DNA from: Pseudomonas hunanensis | Lineage (GTDB): Bacteria; Pseudomonadota; Gammaproteobacteria; Pseudomonadales; Pseudomonadaceae | Reading direction: 5' to 3' | Assembly: GCF_013393325.1 (NCBI RefSeq) | Contig: NZ_QJRC01000072.1 | Coordinates: 82,376-146,375 of the forward strand | DNA: 64,000 nucleotides | In this document: positions 26,102-38,403 of the stretch, in pieces | How the letters are laid out: every line of letters starts with the position of its first letter | How positions within the stretch are numbered: the first letter of the stretch is position 1 | Made by a program: the position numbers and the translations under genes | Notes under the pieces: model-generated | Seen by the model: the letters and a program-made list of their open reading frames with translations, nothing else | What the model was told of the DNA's origin: nothing | Database searches by the model: none

Positions 26102-27141
26102 ATGCCTCACTCGCAAGCCGCATACCTGGATTTTTCCCCCGAGCAAAGTCGGGCCCTAGCCTTTGCAAGCCAAACCCTTGCAGACTCCGGCGGCCCGGAA
26201 GCAAAGGGGGTTGCAATCCAGGCACGTATATTGGCCGACCAAATCCAGAAATCCTTGACTGACGAGCAGCGTTCGCTGCTACAGCGCTTCGGCGAAGGCA
26301 GATTGTCTACGCTGATGTACAGGCACATGCCTTATGCCGACGAGCCGATACCTGAAAACCTTCCCGATATCACCGCCTTGGCGCAAAACCCTCGCTGCAC
26401 ATACCTCGCCTCGCGCAATCAGCTGCTGCTGGAGCTCGCACGACACCGAAATTTCGCTTTTGATATCGACAACGAGGGCAAGCAGGTCCGTCTGGTTGGC
26501 AACTTCAAGGGAGGAGGCCGAATTCCACGGGTTGGCGAACACCCACGCCTGGAAGTTGAAACCAGCTCGCATGCAGGCTTGTGCTTGGGGCCGCACACTG
26601 AAGCGCCTTACAACTGTTCAACAGTCTCCAGTGATGGTCACTCCCCTGCTCCCTCTGCACTTATCCTCACTGCTCGCTGGAACCCCGCCAATGACCCTAC
26701 GCATGTCTTTCCCCTACAAGAAATCATCGAGCGCTTGAGCAGCCTGGATGCGCTCGCACTGACCTCAAAATCTTTCGACTTCACTCGCAGTGAGTGCTTG
26801 CTGACGGAAAAGGCAAAGCAGGTGAAGCAGTTTCAATGCTTCAGTTCGAGCCTAACGGTGGCTTCTCTGTACGCTTCAACAGTTACCGCTTCAGTTTGAA
26901 TGAGCGTGCTTGCAGCGCTGCAGCACGCGCGTTCAGTACTTTTCGGAAAATGCTGAGTAGCGTACAACCACTGGTGTTTGTCTTGCAGCCCGACCGTGCA
27001 TTGTTAATCAACAACAGCAGAGCGTTGCACGGTCGCCAGACAGTTGAGGACAACCGGCGCCTTCTCATTCGTCAATTCGGATACTCCCCCTTCGCAGCAC
27101 CGTTGGTACTTGTTGAGGATCCGCTGCTGGTGCGTGGCTGA
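26102..27141 (+). pseudogene. Clavaminate-synthase-like Fe(II)/2-oxoglutarate dioxygenase, frameshifted
   Basis: The first frame (ATG 26102, after AAGGA) runs to a stop at 26899; the rest continues in the -1 frame, open from 26794 to TGA 27141. Together they give about 346 residues, the size of AsnO/VioC amino-acid hydroxylases. The first part has the metal motif HTE in LGPHTEAPY; the second has INNSRALHGR, supplying the distal His and the 2-oxoglutarate Arg, then RRLLIRQFGYS. The shift lies near 26810-26835, between the metal ligands, so neither product alone could work. No strong slippery heptamer is seen. Likely a decaying gene; a sequencing error is possible. Confidence 0.7.
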
Positions 27142-27158
27142 TTAGCGGAAAATACCCA

Positions 27159-27950
27159 ATGATTGAAATCGATTTAACGCTTGTCCTGATACTGGCACTC
27201 GTCGCACTCACGGCCGGCTTTTTCGACGCTATCGCCGGAGGCGGTGGCCTGATCACGCTCCCCGTACTGTTCATCGCCGGTATAGAGCCCTTGGCGGCAA
27301 TTGCCACTAATAAATTCCAGGCAGCTTCAGCGACGGTTTCGGCTACTTGCGCCTTTGCCCGCAAAGGCATGATCGACTGGAGACGAGGCAGCTCGATGGC
27401 GGTCATGTCGTTTATTGGCGGCGCTCTGGGAGCCTTGTAGATAACGTATGTGCCCAAAAGCCTTTTACAGGCATGCGTCCCCCCGCTGCTGATCCTGATA
27501 GCAGCCTACTTTGCCTTTAGTCCAAGCCCGAATGAACAAGCGCGCAAGGCGAAGATGTCGACTAGCCTGTTTTGTGTGGCGGTTACACCGTTCATTGGGT
27601 TTTATGATGGAGTATTTGGCCCTGGCGTCGGCTCGTTCTTCATGCTGGCCTGCGTAATTCTCTTGGGCCAGCACTTGATACAGGCCGTGTGCACCAGCAA
27701 GCTTTTGAACGCAGCCTGCAACCTGGGCGCACTGTCAGTCTTTTCACTCAGCGGAGCGATTATCTGGTCGCTGGCGCTGGCAATGGCGCTTGCCGCCTTT
27801 CTGGGCGCGCAATTGGGTGCACGCTGCGCAGTTCGTTTCGGCACGAGGCTCATAAGGCCGCTGCTGGTCAGTGTCTGCATCCTCATGGCACTCAAATTAC
27901 TGCTCGACACGAGCAATCCACTCGGCGAGTGGCTTAACCTGTTACTTTAG
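27159..27950 (+). pseudogene. TauE/SafE-family permease interrupted by an in-frame TAG
   Basis: One frame runs from ATG 27159 to 27950 except for TAG at 27438-27440. The N-terminal part has the family start LTAGFFDAIAGGGGLITLP; the C-terminal part repeats it as FIGFYDGVFGPGVGSFFML. Without the stop the protein would be 263 residues with about eight helices, normal for TauE/SafE transporters of small organic acids or sulfonates. The sequence reads GAL-TAG-ITYVPKSLLQ, matching the uninterrupted family pattern. It begins 17 bases after the dioxygenase. Confidence 0.75.
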
Positions 27951-27958
27951 AGGGCACC

Positions 27959-28804
27959 ATGCACTTGCAAACGGGATCTTCTCAGCGCCTGAAATGGCAG
28001 TTTGACGAACCCGCCCCAGGCAAAGAACTTTTCATCGACGAAGTATTCGGAACCTACCAGCAACAGGCCCGATTGCTGGTACCCGATATCGAGCGCGCAG
28101 CGCCTGCATTCGTCCTGGGTGGCGCGCGCTCCGACTTTACCCGGCTCAACCCCCTGCTCTATCGCTTGCAAGCCGCAGGCATAGGTTCGCTCACTGCTAA
28201 TCTGTCAGGCCATAGCCTTGCCAGTGAACCTGGTGCAGCTTCGCCTTCACTGGCTACGAACCTTGATGAGGCACGACGCTTCCACGCGCATATCGCACCT
28301 CAATGCCGAACGATAATTGGCCACAGCCTGGGCGCGGCAATTGCGCTGAAACTTGCAGCACAATTGCCGCAGGTGAACAGCATCGTGCTGGTCTGCCCAG
28401 CAGTCTATCCAGACCATGCTCACCAGGCCCCCTTCGGTCCGGCATTCACAGCCGCCATCAGAAAACCCTATGGCTTTCTCGATTGCGACAGTTACGCCTT
28501 CCTCAAGCAGTTCCAAGGCAGAGTGCTGATGGTGATAGGCGAATATGACGGGCTCAACTCACAGCGATTCGGCAAAGGCCCAGGCACCAGCGCAGGCAGC
28601 CTGTGGCTGACCGGCGCCGAGCGCTACAGCCCGATTCCTGAGGAGGTCACCCAGGCCCTGATGCAATCAGTTGCAGCCGCGCGTTTGCAATGCGTGTTTC
28701 TTACAGACTGCGACCATGGCATCGCCGCCCATTTACGCAGTACGCCAGCGATTGCGGATCAGGTTGCGAGCGCCGTGGAAACCTTCATCCTCGAAGACGC
28801 CTGA
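27959..28804 (+). CDS. Alpha/beta hydrolase
   Basis: 281 residues. The nucleophile elbow GHSLGAA is present, the acid is probably Asp in IGEYDGLNSQRF, and the His in TDCDHGIAAH completes the triad. There is no signal peptide, so it should be cytoplasmic. It follows the TauE gene by eight bases, which suggests a shared transcript with the dioxygenase and permease. Unlike them it is intact. It could be an esterase, thioesterase or acyl transferase-like enzyme; substrate is unknown. Confidence 0.85.
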   Translation: MHLQTGSSQRLKWQFDEPAPGKELFIDEVFGTYQQQARLLVPDIERAAPAFVLGGARSDFTRLNPLLYRLQAAGIGSLTANLSGHSLASEPGAASPSLATNLDEARRFHAHIAPQCRTIIGHSLGAAIALKLAAQLPQVNSIVLVCPAVYPDHAHQAPFGPAFTAAIRKPYGFLDCDSYAFLKQFQGRVLMVIGEYDGLNSQRFGKGPGTSAGSLWLTGAERYSPIPEEVTQALMQSVAAARLQCVFLTDCDHGIAAHLRSTPAIADQVASAVETFILEDA

Positions 28805-28814
28805 CCGTAGGCAG

Positions 28815-29624
28815 TTACTCGATTTCAAACAAACCGTTACTCAGTGGCCTCACGCTTAGCCGCTCACGTACATCATCATCGATACGCGGATCATCCGGCC
28901 GGTACAGTTTCACTTGCCGGTAAGCATTGATGCGATTGATCTCCTCACCCAGGTACTCCCACACCACCCTGGTGCAGGCCGGGTTGCGCCGGTCGCCGCT
29001 GGACACACCGGCCTTCAGGCCGTTCAGGCGAGTGATTCGGCTTTTGAAGCTGGGGATGAGGATGGTCTGGCTCATTTCGTTGAACGTCAGCGACTCGTAG
29101 TCGATGAGGAACAAACGGTCCTGCAGCTGGAACGCCGCCCCCAGATAACGGCAACGCACCTCGGCATGCTGGTCAGTGGCGCTGGAGCGCTCCTGACGCT
29201 CCTGGCGCTCGAACAGGAAGCGGCCACGCTCCTCCCACAGGTGCACCAGTGACACCAGGATCGTGCCCGGCACCGACATGCAGTTGGAATACTCGAAGTA
29301 GTAACCGCAATAGCGCGACAGGTTGCCGGCATGATCGTGCAGCGGGCGGAACAGTTCACTGATCGGGTCGCTGGGCTGCTCGGCCAGGGTCGACACCCGT
29401 GCGCCAATCAGCCGGGCAAACTGCTCGGCCGGCAGGTTCAACTCGTAATCCTCAACGCCGAAGAAATCGCCGATGCGCTTCAGGTTGAAAGCCGTCGGAC
29501 GGCTCTGCCCGCTCAGGTACTTGTTGAACTGTGCGCGGTTGATCGACAGCTGGCGGCAAACTTCGGAAATAGAGCGGTAGTGGCTGCAGGCCAACTTGAG
29601 GTTGGTAGCGAAATGATCGCTCAT
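28815..29624 (-). CDS. XRE-family transcriptional regulator
   Basis: 269 residues. A helix-turn-helix lies at about 18-45 (SISEVCRQLSINRAQFNKYLSGQSRPT), followed by a large unrecognised effector-like domain with YCGYYFEYSNCMSVPGTILVSL. It is divergent from the alanine/sodium symporter gene and convergent with the hydrolase gene. It could control the symporter. The domain after the HTH appears in a Pseudomonas-specific set of regulators as far as I recall. Confidence 0.82.
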   Translation of the reverse strand: MSDHFATNLKLACSHYRSISEVCRQLSINRAQFNKYLSGQSRPTAFNLKRIGDFFGVEDYELNLPAEQFARLIGARVSTLAEQPSDPISELFRPLHDHAGNLSRYCGYYFEYSNCMSVPGTILVSLVHLWEERGRFLFERQERQERSSATDQHAEVRCRYLGAAFQLQDRLFLIDYESLTFNEMSQTILIPSFKSRITRLNGLKAGVSSGDRRNPACTRVVWEYLGEEINRINAYRQVKLYRPDDPRIDDDVRERLSVRPLSNGLFEIE

Positions 29625-29801
29625 AGCGGAATCCAGGTGACGCGAATGACGCCATTGTAGCATCAAGTCGCATCAACTCAGAGCAACCCGCGAAATTGTA
29701 ACCACTCTTGTCATAGCCAACCATGCGCCCCAACGAATAGCGGTGCGCCTGCCGTCCGCTGGTCTTTCCACACGAAGAATAAGAATCGAGGTCATTTTCC
29801 A

Positions 29802-31244
29802 ATGCTCGAAGTAATCAACGATTTCCTTTCGGGGAAACTCCTCATCGTGCTGATCGTAGGGCTGGGTAGCTACTTCACCCTCCGCTCCCGGTTCGTCCAG
29901 TTCCGCCATTTCGCCCATATGTTCAGCGTGTTCAAGGAATCGCTGCGTGGCCAGGCAGGCCAGCTGAGCTCCTTCCAGGCGCTGATGCTGAGCCTGGCCG
30001 GCCGCGTAGGTGCCGGTAACATCGCTGGTGTCGGTATCGCTGTGACCCTGGGTGGCCCAGGTGCCGTGTTCTGGATGTGGGTCACCGCACTGGTGGGTAT
30101 GTCCAGCAGCTTCTTCGAATGTACCCTGGCCCAAGTGTACAAGCGCGCGGATGGCGATGGCCTGTACCGCGGTGGCCCGGCCTACTACATCCAGCACGGG
30201 CTGAAGCTGAAAAGCATGGCCATCGTGTTCTCGATCCTGCTGCTGGTCACCTACGGCTTCGCCTTCATCGGCCTGCAGTCTTACACCGTGACTCACTCGC
30301 TGCAGAACGCCTTCGCCTTCGACCCGAAACACACCGGTATCGTCCTGGCCGTGCTGCTGGCCGTCACCTTCATCGGCGGCATCAAGCGTATCGCTGCGGT
30401 GTCGGACCTGCTGGTGCCGGTCAAGACCCTGGCCTACATCGGCGTGACCCTGTACGTGATCGGCACCCAGATCGAACATGTGCCGGCCATGCTTGAAACC
30501 ATCTTCAAGAGCGCCTTCGGCCTCGACCCGGCCTTCGGTGGCCTGCTCGGCAGCGCCATCGTCATGGGCGTCAAACGTGGCGTATTCGCCAACGAAGCGG
30601 GCCTGGGCAGTGCGCCGAACGTGGCGGCCGTGGCGGCCGTGAAACACCCGGGTGCGCAGGGCGTGGTGCAGGCTTTCAGCGTGTTCCTCGACACCTTCGT
30701 GATCTGCACCTGCACCGCACTGCTGATTCTTCTGTCGGGCTTCTACACCCCTGGTTTCGAGGGCGACGGCATTGTCCTGACCCAGAACTCGCTGGCCGCC
30801 GTGGTGGGTGACTGGGGCCGCGTGTTCGTCAGCGTGGCGCTGTCGCTGTTCGTGTTCACCTGCATCCTCTACAACTACTACCTGGGCGAGAACAGCCTGC
30901 AGTTCCTGAGCCGCAACCGTGTGGTGCTGATGGTGTTCCGTGGCCTGGTGCTGGCGTTGGTGGTTTGGGGGTCGATGCAAGACCTGTCGACTGTGTTCGC
31001 CTTCGCCGACATCACCATGACTTGCCTGGCCTTCGTCAACCTGGTCGCCCTGGCCCTGCTGTTCAAGGTCGGCCTGCGCGTCATGCGCGACTACGACGAC
31101 CAGCGCAAGGCCGGTGTGCAGCAGCCAGTGTTCGACTCATCCAAGTTCGCCGACCTGGACCTGGACCGTAATGCCTGGCCTGCCAATCCGCAGGTGGAAA
31201 CAGCCGCTGACAAAGCAGCCGGCCAAGCTCAGCCGCAGCGCTGA
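29802..31244 (+). CDS. alsT: Sodium:alanine symporter, AGCS family
   Basis: 480 residues with about eleven membrane helices. The family core LAGRVGAGNIAGVGIAVTLGGPGAVFWMW and later GVKRGVFANEAGLGSAPN are clear AGCS signatures. It imports alanine or glycine with sodium across the inner membrane. The ATG follows GAGGT by about nine bases. A strong terminator follows. It is divergent from an XRE regulator. Confidence 0.94.
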   Translation: MLEVINDFLSGKLLIVLIVGLGSYFTLRSRFVQFRHFAHMFSVFKESLRGQAGQLSSFQALMLSLAGRVGAGNIAGVGIAVTLGGPGAVFWMWVTALVGMSSSFFECTLAQVYKRADGDGLYRGGPAYYIQHGLKLKSMAIVFSILLLVTYGFAFIGLQSYTVTHSLQNAFAFDPKHTGIVLAVLLAVTFIGGIKRIAAVSDLLVPVKTLAYIGVTLYVIGTQIEHVPAMLETIFKSAFGLDPAFGGLLGSAIVMGVKRGVFANEAGLGSAPNVAAVAAVKHPGAQGVVQAFSVFLDTFVICTCTALLILLSGFYTPGFEGDGIVLTQNSLAAVVGDWGRVFVSVALSLFVFTCILYNYYLGENSLQFLSRNRVVLMVFRGLVLALVVWGSMQDLSTVFAFADITMTCLAFVNLVALALLFKVGLRVMRDYDDQRKAGVQQPVFDSSKFADLDLDRNAWPANPQVETAADKAAGQAQPQR

Positions 31245-31259
31245 TATCCTCCCTGCCCA

Positions 31260-31288
31260 GCCGCCCCTTCCGCGGGCGGCTTTTCTTT
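31260..31288 (+). terminator. Rho-independent terminator after alsT
   Basis: GCCGCCC and GGGCGGC pair around CTTCCGC and are followed by TTTTCTTT, the classic terminator form, 16 bases past the alsT stop. Confidence 0.85.
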
Positions 31289-31315
31289 CTCCGCTCACCG
31301 CTACGGATGCTTGCC

Positions 31316-32305
31316 ATGCGTGCAGTAAAGAATCTTCTCGTTCTCTATACCGGTGGCACCATCGGCATGCTCGAAACCCCGGAAGGCCTGGCGCCGGCCG
31401 GTGGCTTCGAAGCGCGGATGCGTGAACACTTTGCCCAGATGGCCGATGCACCCAAGCTGCAATGGGCGCTGCAAGAGCTGAACCCGCTGCTGGACAGCGC
31501 CAACATGCAACAGCACAACTGGTTGGCGATGCGCGATGCCATCGTCGAAGCCGTGGATGTTGCAGGCCATGATGGCGTGTTGGTGTTGCATGGCACCGAC
31601 AGCATGGCTTACAGCGCTGCAGCGTTGTCGTTCCTGTTGCTGGGCCTGCCCGTACCGGTGCTGTTGACCGGCTCGATGCTGCCTGCTGGTGCACCGGGTA
31701 GCGATGCCTGGGCCAACCTGTGCGGCGCATTGCGCCAGTTCGAACAAGGCCTGGAAGGTGGAGTGCATCTGTACTTCCACGGCCAACTGCTGCATGGCTG
31801 CCGGGCGTCCAAGCTGCGCAGCGAAGCGTTCGATGCCTTTGCCGCTCTACCGCGCCATCGGGGTGGTGAGCGGGCCTCGGCGATTCCCGCCGAACTTGGC
31901 TACATGCATCCACGCCAGCCGGTCAACCTGGCCGTAGTGCCGGTGTTCCCAGGGCTGCAGGCCGAGCACTTGCAGGGGCTGATCGACAGCGGTGTACAAG
32001 GGGTTCTGCTGGAGTGCTATGGCAGCGGTACGGGTCCATCGGATGACCAAGCGCTGCTTGCTGTGCTGAGCGCGGCACGCCAGCGCGGCGTGATGCTGGC
32101 GGCTATCAGCCAGTGCCCAGAAGGCTCCGTGGTGTTCGATACCTATGCGGCAGGTAACCGCTTGCGCGGGGCCGGCCTGATCAGTGGTGGCGGCATGACC
32201 CGTGAGGCAGCGCTGGGCAAGATGGTTGCGCTGCTGGGGGCTGGGTTGGATGTCGAAGCCGCCGAGCAGTGGTTTGCGCTGGACCTGTGTGGGGAGCGGG
32301 CGTAA
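31316..32305 (+). CDS. ansA: L-asparaginase, type I
   Basis: 329 residues. YTGGTIGM near the N-terminus holds the catalytic Thr, and LVLHGTDSMAYSAAAL holds the HGTDS motif of the second active Thr-Asp. No signal peptide is present, so it is the cytoplasmic type that hydrolyses asparagine to aspartate and ammonia. The ATG 31316 is chosen over 31307 by family start (MRAVKNLLVLYTGG). It ends 24 bases before the convergent tRNA-Sec gene. Confidence 0.93.
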   Translation: MRAVKNLLVLYTGGTIGMLETPEGLAPAGGFEARMREHFAQMADAPKLQWALQELNPLLDSANMQQHNWLAMRDAIVEAVDVAGHDGVLVLHGTDSMAYSAAALSFLLLGLPVPVLLTGSMLPAGAPGSDAWANLCGALRQFEQGLEGGVHLYFHGQLLHGCRASKLRSEAFDAFAALPRHRGGERASAIPAELGYMHPRQPVNLAVVPVFPGLQAEHLQGLIDSGVQGVLLECYGSGTGPSDDQALLAVLSAARQRGVMLAAISQCPEGSVVFDTYAAGNRLRGAGLISGGGMTREAALGKMVALLGAGLDVEAAEQWFALDLCGERA

Positions 32306-32329
32306 AAGCGGCCTTGGTACCCAGAAAAA

Positions 32330-32425
32330 TGGCGGAAGGCAGCGGGAGTCGAACCTGCCCGGGAACGGCTGCCGTCCCCAACCGGGTTTGAAGCCCGGCC
32401 GCGCCACCGGGCGCGATTGCCTTCC
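32330..32425 (-). tRNA. selC: tRNA-Sec (anticodon UCA), with encoded CCA
   Basis: Read on the minus strand it begins GGAAGGCAATCGCGC and ends GCCTTCCGCCA; the seven-plus-one acceptor pairing, an extended variable arm (GGGACGGCAGCCGTCCC-like) and the anticodon loop GGGCTTCAAACCC with UCA identify tRNA-Sec. At 96 bases it has the expected unusual length. It lies just after selB, as is frequent in pseudomonads. Confidence 0.95.
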
Positions 32426-32431
32426 TTGAAT

Positions 32432-35784
<3,353 letters not shown>

Positions 35785-35813
35785 CTACCTTGGCTAATCC
35801 GGTGTCTGTACTG

Positions 35814-35843
35814 GCCTCTTCGCGGGCCGGCCGCGAAAAGGGC
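35814..35843. repeat. REP-like palindrome between fdhE and selA
   Basis: GCCTCTTCGCGG and CCGCGAAAAGGGC pair with mismatches around CCGGC-type bases; the left arm is the same REP core seen at 20923-20934. It occupies most of the fdhE-selA gap. Confidence 0.65.
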
Positions 35844-35874
35844 AACTCGAAACGTCAGTGTAGACACTTACCCT

Positions 35875-36795
35875 CTACCCAGGTGCGAGCATCAAGTTGG
35901 GTGCCAGGCGATGAAAACCCTCCTCGTCCAGGCGCATATCCAGCGCCAGGCTGGCCAGGTCGTCGGCCAGCGGCTCGGCCGCCGCATCGTTCTCCAGGTA
36001 GTTCTGTTTCAGGTAGCTTTCGCACCCTGGGCAGCATTCGGCGCGCAGCGGCGCCTTGCCCGGGGCATGGCGGTCATCCTCGAGGCTGGTGTAGCGCAAG
36101 TCCTTGCTCGACTCGCAGTACACACATTTAACCCGCACCACATGCCATTCACAGGCACACAGCGAACACGCCAGGTAACGCAAGCCATTGTGCTTGCCAC
36201 GGTTGCGCACCACCCCGGCCATCGCCGGCGAACCACAGGCCGGGCACTGGGCCAGGCTGCCGGCAGGTTTGAGCTCAGGCGCCGGCAACGCCAGCAACCA
36301 ACTGGACCAGGCCGCCTGAAGCGCAGCCCCGAGGAACGGCACCAATGCTGCCGGCACCGCGTCGTACTGGCCAGCTAGCAAAGCGATGCCCCAGCCCTTG
36401 CGTTGTTCGTCATCACTGCCGCGCAGTACCTGCAGCGCCTCACCCAGCGGGCCGCTGGTTTCTCCGCTCAATGGCTGTAGCAGGGCCTGCAGCCAGACCA
36501 ACCAAGGCCCCTCACGCACCAGGCTGTCAGCCGCCAACGGCGGCAATCCATGACTTATGCACAGGCGCTGACGCTCCTCGGCCACCGGCATGCCGCCGGG
36601 CGGGTTATCCACAAGCTGTTGCTGGATGCGGCACAACCGTGCGACCAGTTTCAGGTAGTCGCCAAGGGCGTTGCCCTCGACCAGGTGCTCAAGGCGCAAG
36701 GCGCGCAGCTCGAACAGATTGACGGGGGGCAGGTGCAGAAACGGCGGCGTCACCGCCGACGCTTCGATCTGCCCGGGTTCAAGTATCGTGCTCAA
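35875..36795 (-). CDS. fdhE: Formate dehydrogenase accessory protein FdhE
   Basis: About 306 residues from TTG 36795 (STILEPGQIEASA), which sits eight bases after AAGGA and four after the fdoI stop. Paired rubredoxin-like CxxC motifs are present: CPACG, CSLC, CVYC and CPGC. FdhE is a cytoplasmic protein needed for activity of membrane formate dehydrogenases. A further upstream start would overlap fdoI by about 40 bases. It lies between fdoI and selA. Confidence 0.92.
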   Translation of the reverse strand: MSTILEPGQIEASAVTPPFLHLPPVNLFELRALRLEHLVEGNALGDYLKLVARLCRIQQQLVDNPPGGMPVAEERQRLCISHGLPPLAADSLVREGPWLVWLQALLQPLSGETSGPLGEALQVLRGSDDEQRKGWGIALLAGQYDAVPAALVPFLGAALQAAWSSWLLALPAPELKPAGSLAQCPACGSPAMAGVVRNRGKHNGLRYLACSLCACEWHVVRVKCVYCESSKDLRYTSLEDDRHAPGKAPLRAECCPGCESYLKQNYLENDAAAEPLADDLASLALDMRLDEEGFHRLAPNLMLAPG

Positions 36796-36799
36796 GCGC

Positions 36800-37456
36800 T
36801 CATCCTTCTTTTCGTCCGTGATTGCCCGGCGTCTTGTCACCGGTCACTTCGCGGTACCACAACTCATGGTGCTTGCGTGCCCAGGCGCGGCTGACCCAGC
36901 CATGCAGCATGGCGCCGATCGAGCCCTTGATCCAGATACCGGCGTAGATGTGCAGGATGATGCTGAGGATCAGCACGAACGCCGCCAGCGCATGCAGCAG
37001 CGCAGACAGGCGAATGGCATCGATGCCGAACCAATGACTGAAATAGGCGCGCCAGATCACCACACCACTGACCAGCAGCACCAGCATGCACACCAGCAGG
37101 GTCCAGAACAGCAGCTTCTGCCCGGCGTTGTATTTGCCGATCGGCGGCACGCCATCTTCACGATTGACCATCACCCGATCGATGCGGCGCAGCCACAAGC
37201 GATCGTTGGCGGTGATGAAATTAGCCCGCCAGAAACGAATCACCAAGCCGAGGAAAAACACGAACATCGCCACCCCCATGAACGGGTGCAGTATGCGTGT
37301 CCACGGCCCGCCGCCGAACAGGTGGCTAAGCCAGAACAGCGCCGGATGGAACAGCGCCAGCCCGGAAAGCCCGGCCATGAAGAACAGGATGGCGACGATC
37401 CAGTGGTTGGTCCGCTCGTTGGCGTTGTAGCGCAGGATGGGTTTGTTGTCGCTCAT
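36800..37456 (-). CDS. fdoI: Formate dehydrogenase gamma subunit, cytochrome b556
   Basis: 218 residues, four membrane helices. [16 protein letters not shown] carries the first haem His, [12 protein letters not shown] another, and [18 protein letters not shown] the C-terminal ligands. It takes electrons from FdoH to quinone in the inner membrane. The ATG overlaps the fdoH stop in ATGA. Confidence 0.95.
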   Translation of the reverse strand: MSDNKPILRYNANERTNHWIVAILFFMAGLSGLALFHPALFWLSHLFGGGPWTRILHPFMGVAMFVFFLGLVIRFWRANFITANDRLWLRRIDRVMVNREDGVPPIGKYNAGQKLLFWTLLVCMLVLLVSGVVIWRAYFSHWFGIDAIRLSALLHALAAFVLILSIILHIYAGIWIKGSIGAMLHGWVSRAWARKHHELWYREVTGDKTPGNHGRKEG

Positions 37457-38403
37457 GGCCGCTGCTCCCCTTGCCCACCGGGCTGCTTCGGATCATAGAC
37501 ATGCACCGCCGGGTCCACCTGGTGGACGCTGTCATCGGGCGCCGTGGGGTGCTCATCGTCCTCTACCCGCTGCGGCCCGACCCGCACGTAATGGAAGAAC
37601 CCGGCCAGCACCGCCGCGCCCATCGCCAGCAGCGCCAACGGCTTGGTGAAGCCCTTCCACAGGCCCACCAGCGGGCTGATCACCGGCTGGTCCGGCAGGC
37701 CGGCGTACAGCTTCGGCGTGTCGGCATGGTGCAGCACGTACATCACGTGGGTACCACCGACCCCGTCCGGGTCGTATAACCCGGCCTTGTCGTAACCCCG
37801 TGACTTCAGGTCGACGATGCGCTCGGCAGCGTGCACCTTCATCTCGTCCTTGCTGCCGAACACGATCGCCCCAGTCGGGCAGGTTTTCACGCAAGCCGGC
37901 TCCAGGCCCACGGTCACGCGGTCGGAACACAGGGTGCACTTGTATGCTTTGTGGTCCTTCTGCGAAATGCGCGGGATGTTGAACGGGCAGCCGGTAATGC
38001 AGTAGCCGCAGCCGATGCAGTGATCCTGGTTGAAGTCGACGATACCGTTGGCGTGCTTGATGATCGCCCCTGGGCTCGGGCAGGCCTTCAGGCATCCTGG
38101 GTCGGCGCAGTGCATGCAGCCATCCTTGCGGATCAGCCACTCCAGGTTGCCGTCGTCGCGCTCGTGCTCGGTAAAGCGCATCAGCGTCCAGGTCTCGGCA
38201 GTGAGGTCCTGGGGGTTGTCGTAGGTGCCGTGGTTGTGGCCCACCTCGTCGCGCAGTTCGTTCCACTCCGAGCACGCCACCTGGCAGGCCTTGCAGCCGA
38301 TGCACTTGGTGGTGTCGATCAGCTTGGCGACCTCCTGCTGCTGGCGTACCGAGGACGGCACGGTGGTGGTGGCCGAGCGGGCGATGATGTCTTGGCTGGC
38401 CAT
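37453..38403 (-). CDS. fdoH: Formate dehydrogenase beta subunit (4Fe-4S)
   Basis: 316 residues with four ferredoxin-like cysteine sets: [33 protein letters not shown] and CTLCSDRV...CVKTC. A C-terminal helix ([18 protein letters not shown]) anchors it facing the periplasm. It passes electrons from FdoG to FdoI. The ATG at 38403 overlaps the fdoG stop (TGATG). Confidence 0.97.
   Translation of the reverse strand: MASQDIIARSATTTVPSSVRQQQEVAKLIDTTKCIGCKACQVACSEWNELRDEVGHNHGTYDNPQDLTAETWTLMRFTEHERDDGNLEWLIRKDGCMHCADPGCLKACPSPGAIIKHANGIVDFNQDHCIGCGYCITGCPFNIPRISQKDHKAYKCTLCSDRVTVGLEPACVKTCPTGAIVFGSKDEMKVHAAERIVDLKSRGYDKAGLYDPDGVGGTHVMYVLHHADTPKLYAGLPDQPVISPLVGLWKGFTKPLALLAMGAAVLAGFFHYVRVGPQRVEDDEHPTAPDDSVHQVDPAVHVYDPKQPGGQGEQRP

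Noticed and set aside
26780..26840. Programmed -1 frameshifting in the dioxygenase
   Set aside because: No X-XXY-YYZ heptamer in the right phase and no obvious downstream pseudoknot; the neighbouring permease is also broken, favouring decay.
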